From contig JAWQEG010000495.1 of the NCBI GenBank assembly GCA_033782935.1, positions 1 through 64,000 of the forward strand: a stretch of 64,000 nt of DNA. The letters run 5' to 3'. The position numbers and the translations under genes were made by a program. The notes beneath the pieces were generated by a model that saw only the letters and a list, made by a program, of their open reading frames with translations, was not told the DNA's origin and ran no database searches. This stretch comes from Petrolisthes cinctipes (lineage: Eukaryota; Arthropoda; Malacostraca; Decapoda; Porcellanidae). Numbering within the stretch: position 1 is the stretch's first letter; every line of letters starts with the position of its first letter. Of the stretch, positions 42,857 to 51,904 are shown piece after piece.

Positions 42857-45800
42857 TGATTGCCGGCTGGATGTCATCTCCTGGAATGTATGTGGTATCA
42901 CCAGTTATGCTAAGCTCACTCAACTCAAGGCCTATGTTTTTCGTCATCATCCCAGTGTTATTTTTCTCCAGGAAGCATTTCCAGGACGGTCGCTCGCTGC
43001 TGGGCAAGCTCCTCCTCTCTCAGGTTATATGCCATATGTTCATCTGGTAAGGAATGGTCTCCTGACTTACATACATAGCTCCTTGCCACATCGCCTTCTC
43101 CGTACCTCCACTGATCCTGACATGACCTTTCAGCTATTTGAGGTTCTACCTGGGAATGGAGTACTACAACTATGTAATGTCTATTCTGCCCCAGCTAGAC
43201 TCACTCTTGAGGTTCTTCCTTCTCCAACAGTGCGTGGTATGGTTTATATGGGAGATTTTAATGCTCGGCATTCTGATTTGGGTGATGGTTCTGGCTCTAT
43301 TAATCGTAATAGTGTTCGTCTCCTTTCACACATCCGCAAGCATCATCTGACACGCTGGAACACTGGTGGTACCACTCATTGCCGGGGAGGTACTCTGGAT
43401 TACATCCTCTCGTCTGGCCTGATAGCATCTCGGGTCCTGTGCTCCTCCGTGCCAGACTTATTTTCTGATCACATCGCTCTTCGGTTTCATTATTCTCTAA
43501 CTGCTGGGTCAAGTGCTTCAGCCACTCGTTTGCGTATTGCTGTGCCCCCTAAATATTGCCTGACTTACATCTTATTCATGGCCCATGTATTCCCTACATT
43601 TGACATATCATCAGCTGAACAGTTGTACTCTGATCTTGTATCTGCTACTCATGACTTTTATAGGCTATACGTCTCCCGGCCACACCTCCAGCATCGCCAT
43701 ACTGCCCACTCCTGGACGCTGGATGCAAAGGAGGAGGCTGAACGTGATGGCCTATTGTTTCAAGCCAACCCAACCCCTGACCTGCTCCATCGTTACCAGA
43801 TGTCTAGGGACGCTTTTGTTGTCCTGCAGGAGTGTGCTCACACTGAGTCTTGGCAGCGGTTCACGGACAGCATCAACCAGCAAACAAGTGTGGCTTCTAT
43901 GTGGCACCTCATCCGTCGGGTTGTTAAAAAGACACCGGCCACTGCTCGTCATCACACTCCCGCCGACTATGCCCAACAACTTGTCGATGCCTGGTCAGAA
44001 CAATCTACCTCAGCCAGTCTACCTATCCACATACAAGATGCACTCACTTCCCGTGCTGCTGTCCATCGGCTACGTCTAATGTCTGCTCTGTTGCAAGATG
44101 ATGACGATGATGCAGAGGTGATAACTGAGGAGTTGTGACGTGCTCTCTCTCGGGGTAGAGCTTCTTCCCCTGGTGATGATGGTATTACTTATGCTGTGCT
44201 GCTCCTACTTCAACAAGTTCCTGGGAACCCTCTACTTCTACTGTACAATCTTTGTCTTCGTGATGGTTGTGTACCACGAGCCTGGACCAGCAGCACAATA
44301 ATACCCATCCCTAAGCCCGGCACTGCGAAGTTCAGGCCTATTTCCCTGACTTCCTGTTTTTGTAAAGTTATGGAGAGAATCTTACTCAATCGTCTCATGT
44401 ACAGACTGCAAGATCGCCTTTCTCCATGGCTGTTTGGTTTCCTTCCCCAGCGGAGCACACACCACTGCCTAGTCGACCTGTACACTCGCCTTAACAGGGA
44501 CAGTGTGGTGGCCTTCATTGACCTTCGAAGTGCCTTCGATGTTGCTAATAGAGACATCATTTTGGATCAACTGGTTGACTTTGGGATAAAGGGTAATCTA
44601 TTACGTTGGATTCGGGGCTACCTGAGTAACAGGACCTCCCGTGTGTTTTCCAGTGGTGCGCTCAGTCCTTTGCACAGTTTTCATCTTGGTACGCCTCAAG
44701 GGGGTGTTCTCAGCCCATTGTTATTTAATATTCTGATGCATCGGTTGCTCACTTCTCTCCCTGATATACCTGGAACTACAATTACGTGCTATGCTGATGA
44801 TACCTGTGTTCATTCTACCTCACCAAGGGATCTCCAGCGGTTTCTTGACTCCTTCTCTGTGTCCTCCTCTCACTGTGGCATTATTGTCTCCCCAGATAAG
44901 AGCAGAATATTCACCTGCCGCCTTCCTCAAGCTCGGCCAGTGTTCACCATTGGAGGGACTGTCATTCCCATGTGTTCCCAGTATCGCTACCTGGGCGCAC
45001 CAGTCAATATTTGGCCAATTGTCCCTGCCAGACCTCAAGACCATCCCATTGTCCAGGACTTATTGGGTCGTCTCCAGCGCCGACTTACGCCACTTCAATG
45101 GCTCACTAACAACTCCTCGGGCATCTCCATCCCAGTAGCCAGGACTATCTATATTGCTTTTATCCGTTCAGTTGTTGATTACCTCTCCCCTGCTCTGATT
45201 CAACTTCCTAGGGCTACTCTGGAAACTTTAGAAAAGTTTCAGAATAGAGCAATGAGAATAATTCTCGGTTGTCCAATGTCGACCAGGATAGTGAACATGC
45301 AGCGTGAGTTGCGTCTTCCCCCGTTAGTGGAGAGAATTTATTCTAATGTTACTTGCTTCACTGTCAAGTGCCTCCATTTCCCACATCTTTCACCCCATTA
45401 CTCTCAGTTAGTCAGGACTTCTCTTAGACCAAACTACCCGGTCCCTCCCATACTGCCTGCTGGACGTACTTTTATAAGGTCTGTTTCCTCTATGCTCCGT
45501 AGTCTTAATATAGATATAATGGTGGCCGACGTCCCCCCAGGACCCTCTCCGTGGATGCTACCAACACCTGATGTGAGCTTCACACCTACTTCCAAGTCGG
45601 AGCTGCCTTCTCTACAGCGGCAGTTGGCTCTGGAACACATAGAAACAGTGACGTCCTCCATCACAGATCCATACTGCCTCTACACTGATGGCTCATTGCA
45701 AGAGGATGGTGCAGCAGGTTGTGCCGTTTTCTCACCTGACCTGGAGTCACCTCCAGGGGGCTGGGTTGGCCGTCGTCTCTGTAACCACTCTAGCTCAACA

Positions 45801-46520
45801 TTGTGTGAACTGTATGCCATTCTGGATGCTGTTAGTGTTGTTTGTCAACGTGGAGTGAATGCTGCCATTTTTTGTGACTCCAGACCTGCCCTTCATTCTC
45901 TCTCTAGTGTTCAGCCCACACTTTCTACTGTTGTTCAGCAGATTTTATCGTTTTTGTCCTTATTGCGTCATCGTAACTTGACTGTCAAATTTTTATGGGT
46001 GCCATCCCATGTAGGTTTATGTCACAATGGTACAGTTGACAGACTCGCAAAGGAAGCCTGCCATCTGCCTCCTCGTGGAGTTGGACGTCCTCTCTCCCTG
46101 ACATGTTACCTCTCTAAAGTCCGCTCCGCCGCTCTCCTCCCTGTACGGCGACGCAGGGATGCAGAGAGGCCCTTCAGCATCTCCATCACACATTATGAGT
46201 CTGTCTGCCGTTACAAATATTCCTACCGTCGTCGAGGCCTCATTGTTCGGAGGCACAATGTAGTCTCTGCTCGTTTGAGGCTTGGCTACCGGCCACCATG
46301 GCAGGTTGCTGGAATACAGGGTGAGCCTCCCTTCACTGAGTGTCGCTTGTGTTGAGCGCCTCGTGCTAACACTATAGAGCACTATTGCCTAGCCTGCCCC
46401 ACTGTCCGACACTTGCTGCCCCAGGGCCTGCCACTTGATGTGATTTGTCGACACCTGCTGAACCATCAGGTTCTGGAGGAACTTCTGGTGCGCCACCCTC
46501 GTTTTGGTGGATTTAAGTAG
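42846..46520 (+). pseudogene. LINE-1 ORF2 (EN-RT-RNase H) with two premature TGA
   Basis: EN: LDVISWNVCGI, FLQEAF, YMGDFNARHSD, SDHIALRF. RT: RPISLTSCFCKVMERIL, FGFLPQRSTHHCLVDL, FIDLRSAFDVANRD, GTPQGGVLSPLLFNI and YADD (44788). RNase H: CLYTDGSLQEDGAAGC, CELYAIL, FCDSRPAL, WVPSHVGLCHNGTVDRLA. In-frame TGA at 44136-44138 and 46353-46355. Frame resumes to FGGFK and TAG at 46518. The second TGA is CGA in the related copy at 48.3-48.8 kb. Confidence 0.85.
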
Positions 46521-46720
46521 GTCATAATGTAATATTTGTCTGTATGCTTGTGCTCCATTCTGTTATGTTTTCGTGATGTGTGTGTGTGGTGTGTGGGTGT
46601 GTGTGCGTGTGTATGTGTGGTTGTAGTCATTGTATTCTCATGAGTCCCGCCTACCCGTATGTATTGTTGCCTGCCTGTTGATTGACGCTACGGCGCAATT
46701 AATTAAAAAAAAAAAAAAAA

Positions 46721-47655
46721 AAACTCACTCACACTTCTTATATACAACTCTTTCTGTGGTTATACTATACAATAGTATTTTGGCTGCAAAAATCAATATA
46801 TATCATTACTTCATTTTAATTCCTCAAATATTTGCATGAAAGGACACAAAAAAATATACCAATAAGCTTTCAAAAATTACAATTAAAACGAAGCACTTCC
46901 ATACCACCCAGTGAACACACAGGTATTCAGTGTGTGTGTGTGTATGTGTGTGTAGCCTACTGTAACATCAAGATTCTTCCTCAGATATTGTTTCCTTAAC
47001 GTGATTAATCTTATGTATTTTGTATAATTAGCTAGAACGATTTTTTTTTTATTTTTTTTTTATTTTAATATGCATTTTGATAGTGAATCGTCCTGAAGCT
47101 CAGTGTTTTCCTCAAACTCATTCTTCATTCTTTCAGTCATTCTGCCGTGTGTGATCTGATTAAAATGGCGTTGCTTTTCAGATATTATTTATTACTTCAC
47201 ATTAAATAAAATCGACATTGTTGTATAGGCCGAGCGTTTGATAATGAGATAACACCGTATTTGTATGACAATGGCATGCAGTGAAATTTAATTTTTATAT
47301 CAATATGCAGTAATTACAGTCCCCTATGTATCCATGCTTTGGCTGATTAACATTAACAAAAGTAAGGTGAGATTAACATGAAAATGAACATGAAGAATAT
47401 TACGTGTGTGACCCCGAAACACCAGCAGTGTGTCTCCTCTCCGTATGAAAAGATGGAATTATTGTAAGATAATATTGAGAACGTATAAAATGTCAGTTGA
47501 TTAATGTGTAGGAAATTGTTTGTTATAGCTCTATACTGTATATGTTTTAAATTATGTTTGGTCATCCTTACATTATTGGTTACTATGTTGAGGAGACAGA
47601 GTTCGAACAAGTGAATTATCCAAACCATTCTCAACATTGAGAGAGGTTTAGAAGA
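46721..47655. other. no recognised feature
   Basis: AT-rich DNA with a small GT tract near 46930; no supported gene or repeat family. Confidence 0.5.
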
Positions 47656-47660
47656 CTCAC

Positions 47661-47727
47661 TTTTTCGAACTCTGTTCAGTTGCTCTCCAACACTCCTTGG
47701 ATCCTGGTCCAACACCATCAGCCATGG
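47661..47727 (-). CDS. possible first coding exon of an unknown gene
   Basis: The - strand has acceptor-like ATGTACAG, a strong Kozak context GCCATGG at 47725, the frame MADGVGPGSKECWRATEQSS and donor AAAAA|GTGAGT. No homolog was recognised and no partner exon was found downstream. Confidence 0.25.
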
Positions 47728-47944
47728 CTGTACATATATATATGGTAATTTAACGCAAAATCTTAGTGCTGAAAATACATTCTAACAGGCTGAGAGATAT
47801 TGCTACACAAGTTGGACAAGGCTGGTGCAACTCGTGAGAGCTGCTACATACACACACTCCTCTGTTGTGAGCCTAATCAAGAATGCCAGGGAGTGCGCAA
47901 ATTTGAAAACTGCACTGTCAAGTTATGTCGTCACCCACAGTTCT

Positions 47945-48182
47945 ACACACTTGTTGATGGTGTCAAATTAAGTCATTACACACAGTCACACACTTGTTGG
48001 TGGTGTCAAATTAAGTCATTACACACAGTCACACACTTGTTGGTGGTGTCAAATTAAGTCATTACACACAGTCACACACTTGTTGGTAGTGTCAAATTAA
48101 GTCATTACACACAGTCACACACTTGTTGGTTGTGTCAAATTAAGTCATTACATACAGTCACACACTTGTTGGTAGTGTCAAC
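47945..48182. repeat. ~43-bp tandem repeat, about six units
   Basis: Unit ACACTTGTTGGTGGTGTCAA ATTAAGTCATTACACACAGT. Confidence 0.85.
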
Positions 48183-48304
48183 AGTTTCCCCGAGTTCGGG
48201 GAAGTGGGATAAGAGCCTAAGGGTTAATGTGCAAATGAATGTTTTGAAGGTGTTAGTGACCACAAATAGTTTGTACTGTTGCCCAAGAAAAGACCGCAAC
48301 CAAT

Positions 48305-48816
48305 TTTTTTTCTTTTTCTTTTTGCGCTGTAGCGTCAGTCAACAGGCAGACAACAATACACAAGGGTAGGCGGGACTCATGAGAATTCAATGACTACAAC
48401 CACACACACACACACACATACATCACGAAAACATAACAGAATGAAGCACAAGCATACAGACAAATATTTACATCATGACCTACTTAAATCCACCAAAACG
48501 AAGGTGGCGTACCAGAAGTTCCTCCAGAACCTGATGGTTCAGCAGGTGTCGACAAACCACATCAAGTGGCAGGCCCTGGGGCAGCAAGTGTCGGACAGTG
48601 GGGCAGGCCAGGCAATAGTGCTCTATAGTGTTAGCACGAGGCGCTCGACACAAGCGACACTCAGTGAAGGGAGGCTCACCCTGCATCCCAGCAACCTGCC
48701 ACGGTGGCCGGTAGCCAAGCCTCAAACGAGCAGAGACTACATTGTGCCTCCGAACCATGAGGCCTCGACGATGGTAGGAATATTTGTGATGGCAGACAGA
48801 CTCGTAATGGGGATGT
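48305..48816 (-). mobile_element. LINE-1 family 3' fragment (ORF2 end and 3' UTR)
   Basis: On the - strand: RRHNVVSARLRLGYRPPWQV, PPFTECRLCRAPRANTIEHY, then stop, 3' UTR and a T-rich (poly-A) end at ~48305. It is truncated at 48817 where family D starts. CGA codes Arg where LINE-1 has TGA. Confidence 0.85.
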
Positions 48817-49396
48817 GTTTGGGGGGTGCGGTAATAGAGGACAGGCATGGTGGGGGGGGTTTAGGGGGTGCGAAAATAGGGGGACAGGCTTGGGGGGTGT
48901 TTGAGGGGTGTGGTAATAGGGGACAGGCTAGGGGAGGTGTTTGGGGGGTGCGGGAATAGGGAGACAGGCTTCGGGGGTGTTTGGGGGGTGCGGGAATAGG
49001 GGGACAGGTTTGGGGGAGTGTTTGGGGGGTGCGGAAATAGGAGGACAGGCTTGGGGTGGGTAGAAAGCCTGTACCCTATTCCCGCACCCCCCAAAAACCC
49101 CCGCACCCACCTAAACTCCCCCAAGCCTGTCCCCCTACTCCCGCACCCACCTAAACCCCCCCCTTCAAGCCTGTTCCCCTACTCCCGCACCCCCCTAACC
49201 TGTCCCCCTACTCCCGCACCCCCCCCCAACCCCCCAAGCCTGTTCCCCTACTCCCGCACCACCCTAAACCCCCCCCAAGCCTGTCCCCCTACTCCCGCAC
49301 CCACCTAAACCCCCCCCTCAAGCCTGTCCCCCTACTCCTGCACCCCCCTAACCCCCCCCCCCCCCAAGCCTGTCCTCCTATTCCCGCACCCCCTTA
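48817..49396. mobile_element. family D MITE, internally expanded
   Basis: Many GGGTGCGGGAATAGGGGGAC and reverse blocks; right end CCCGCACCCCCTTAA. Confidence 0.8.
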
Positions 49397-49473
49397 ACTT
49401 TAAACACCTTCATCCCAAGAACATTATAATCAAAACAATGAATTATTTACGAAATCTAAACCATCAAACAACT

Positions 49474-49562
49474 CTTGTCTCGTTTTGGTGGATTTAAATA
49501 GGTCATGATGTAAATATTTGTCTGTATGCTTGTGCTCCATTCTGTTATGTTTTCGTGATGTG
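49474..49562 (+). mobile_element. LINE-1 3' UTR, left half
   Basis: CGTTTTGGTGGATTTAAATA GGTCATGATG..TTTTCGTGATG then GT. Its continuation is at 54933-55017, beyond LINE-2. Confidence 0.8.
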
Positions 49563-49578
49563 TGTGTGTGTGTGTGAG

Positions 49579-49615
<37 letters not shown>

Positions 49616-49715
49616 TGTGTGTGTGCGTGTGTGTGTGTGTGAGAGAGAGAAGATAGATAGATAGATAGAGAGAGAGAGAGTGTGTGTGTGTGCGTGTGTG
49701 TGTGTGTGTGTGAGA

Positions 49716-49785
<70 letters not shown>

Positions 49786-49806
49786 TGTGTGTGTGTGTGA
49801 GAGAGA

Positions 49807-49862
<56 letters not shown>
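49559..49862. repeat. GT/GA/GATA microsatellite
   Basis: Alternating (GT)n, (GA)n and (GATA)n blocks. The LINE-2 5' end begins at the last GA block. Confidence 0.92.
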
Positions 49863-49866
<4 letters not shown>

Positions 49867-50094
49867 GACGTACGCCTAGCAGCTCCGTGATCAACTCATT
49901 ACCTCCGTTCAACTTACACGGATTTTTTCACTGATAAGTGGATCAGCAAGTGTTAAATCTTAGTGCGAGACAAAAGCAAGTAGATGAAGTAAGTGCTTTT
50001 CCTGCAAAACATCACAGACCAGTGCACAGACGATCACAGATTATTGTGACTGTGAACGATACACCACCACACGTGCCGCCTTATCATACGGATA

Positions 50095-50512
50095 CTTAGT
50101 CCAGCACCACGTGAGTACCCATAGTAATATTCTGTAAAAGTGCAGTGTTAATCAGTTGTGTGAATAACAACAGTAACAGTGTGTAAAGTGAAAAGTGCAG
50201 TGAAAGTGATAAACAGTATACGTGGTGTGTCTACACTCTAACAACACACCACCTTGCTGGCGTGGTGAGCGAAATTCCCCTGGGACTATCCCCCTCTCAA
50301 CCCTCACCCGCACCTATATTTCTGGAGTACCCATAGTAACAGTGTAAAGTGTAGTGATAATCAGTTGTGTGAATAGCATTAGTAACAGTGTTAAACATTA
50401 TACGTAGTGTGCCTACATTGTAACTACACACCTCCTTGCTGGCGCGGGAGTGAAATTCCCCTGGGACTACCCCCCTCTCACCCCTCACCCGCACCTATAT
50501 TTCTGGAGGGAT
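50095..50512 (+). promoter_or_regulatory. LINE-2 5' UTR: two ~200-bp tandem monomers
   Basis: GAGTACCCATAGTAA..TTCCCCTGGGACTATCCCCC..CACCTATATTTCTGGA is present at 50103-50323 and again, slightly shorter, at 50324-50507. Repeated 5' monomers are known to carry promoter activity in some LINEs; here that is inference. Confidence 0.65.
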
Positions 50513-50583
50513 TAAACCGCGCGGAAGTTTCCTACCCAACCCAACCCGACCTACCTGTCCACACCATACTACTACACACATAC

Positions 50584-51903
50584 ATGGATGCCTCTCCCCC
50601 CTTACACAGCAAGATTGCCTGGGCTGGCCAAGCTGGTTTCCCTGGTGCCCGGTATTGCTGTATTTGCAGCTACTCTACACGTGACAAGCCAGTCACACCC
50701 TGCACCGAGGAAAACTGCCCAAATTCAGCGTGCCGAGAGTGCTTCTCAGACGCCGACTTTAACTGCTCCCAAACAGCTGATATAAGGGTCGCACGTGGCT
50801 TCTCCCGGCCTGTCACGTACGAGGCGAACACACCCACCATCCCAGAGTCTGAGGAGGCCAACGGTGAAGAACTGACTCACGAGCAGGAAGAAGAGACAGA
50901 AGAAGAAGTCATTCAGCACCACATCTCCTCCTCCACAAAAGAAGAACTTGCCACACGACTAGTGTTGCTTCAGGGAGAGTATAAAAAACAAGGATTAATT
51001 ATAAAAAGGTACAGGGAGCAGACGAAACTCCTCCTGGACCATAAAACTGCTCTGGCAAAGACTCTAAGTGTATTAGAAACAATAGAGATTGCAGAGCAAC
51101 AGGAGCAACTCCCTCAGGCCACTACCAGAGCTACGAGTGCACTACCCAGTAAAATAGACGAAGACTGGGAAAACTTGTGTTCTGTGTCTGCATCCTGTCA
51201 AAGCTGGTGGCTGTCAGGCAAGCCACGCAAGCTAGCAAAAGTCACTGCCTGCTCCACACCCACACTCAGTGACGACAGTGCTGACAGGAATAGCGAGGCC
51301 ACCACCTCAGTCAGTTACAGGGACAGTGGTACTCAAGCCAAGGAGGGTGAGAGTAGAGAAAATAACTGTCACCTCCCCAACGCAGGTGAAAACTGTAACA
51401 TAGGTGGTAATAAAAGTGGTGATAAAAGTGGCAACAACAACCGCCGAATAGGTAATCGGCAACAGCAGAGCAGACAACGAGCTACCAGAACCAGGCAGCA
51501 ACAGGAGGTGCATCATCACCCTCCTACTGCTCAGCACGGCTCCTCTCTCTCTCCACGTCATCCAGCCGGGCAAGGCAACTCCATCTACAATCGGCCTGCC
51601 AAACAACACCGCCCCCCTGCCCCCCCTAAAGGACGCGGGGAGGAGCCAGTGTGTAGTTATTGCTCCCGCCGAGGCCACACTATCAAGGACTGCAAAACAA
51701 GGGCAGCAGAACAAAGGCAAGAACATCTTCTAAGACGAGTGATTGCTGAGGTGAGACAGCCTATTCCCAGCTTCCCACCGCCTCCACCTGGATTCTCACA
51801 TATCGTGCCTCAGCCTCCTATGTGGGGACAGACACCTGGCTGGCAGTGGACGTCTAACCTTCCCTACTTGAGCAACCAAGCCAACCAGCATCAACTCAAG
51901 TAA
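50584..51903 (+). CDS. LINE-2 ORF1 (PHD-like Cys region, coiled coil, zinc knuckle)
   Basis: The start was chosen at ATG 50584 because upstream codons lie in the 5' UTR monomer (the open frame reaches back to 50407). 439 codons. The N-terminal cysteine region CCICSYST..CTEENCPNSACRECFSD resembles a PHD/RING-like zinc fold seen in some CR1-type ORF1s. Acidic stretch, then helical KEELATRLVLLQGEYKKQGL. C-terminal CCHC knuckle CSYCSRRGHTIKDC and a Pro-rich tail. Stop TAA is two bases... ORF2 ATG begins at 51905, so translation of ORF2 probably depends on reinitiation. Confidence 0.82.
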   Translation: MDASPPLHSKIAWAGQAGFPGARYCCICSYSTRDKPVTPCTEENCPNSACRECFSDADFNCSQTADIRVARGFSRPVTYEANTPTIPESEEANGEELTHEQEEETEEEVIQHHISSSTKEELATRLVLLQGEYKKQGLIIKRYREQTKLLLDHKTALAKTLSVLETIEIAEQQEQLPQATTRATSALPSKIDEDWENLCSVSASCQSWWLSGKPRKLAKVTACSTPTLSDDSADRNSEATTSVSYRDSGTQAKEGESRENNCHLPNAGENCNIGGNKSGDKSGNNNRRIGNRQQQSRQRATRTRQQQEVHHHPPTAQHGSSLSPRHPAGQGNSIYNRPAKQHRPPAPPKGRGEEPVCSYCSRRGHTIKDCKTRAAEQRQEHLLRRVIAEVRQPIPSFPPPPPGFSHIVPQPPMWGQTPGWQWTSNLPYLSNQANQHQLK

Positions 51904-51904
51904 A

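Larger units (their letters stand above)
42160..46720 (+). mobile_element. LINE-1: non-LTR retrotransposon with EN, RT and RNase H
   Basis: 5'-truncated LINE with an ORF1 zinc-knuckle frame, an ORF2 with AP endonuclease, reverse transcriptase and RNase H, then a 3' UTR with GT microsatellite and poly-A (~46700-46720). The RNase H places it near the I/Loa/R1-type clades. Two in-frame TGA codons make this copy inactive. Confidence 0.85.
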
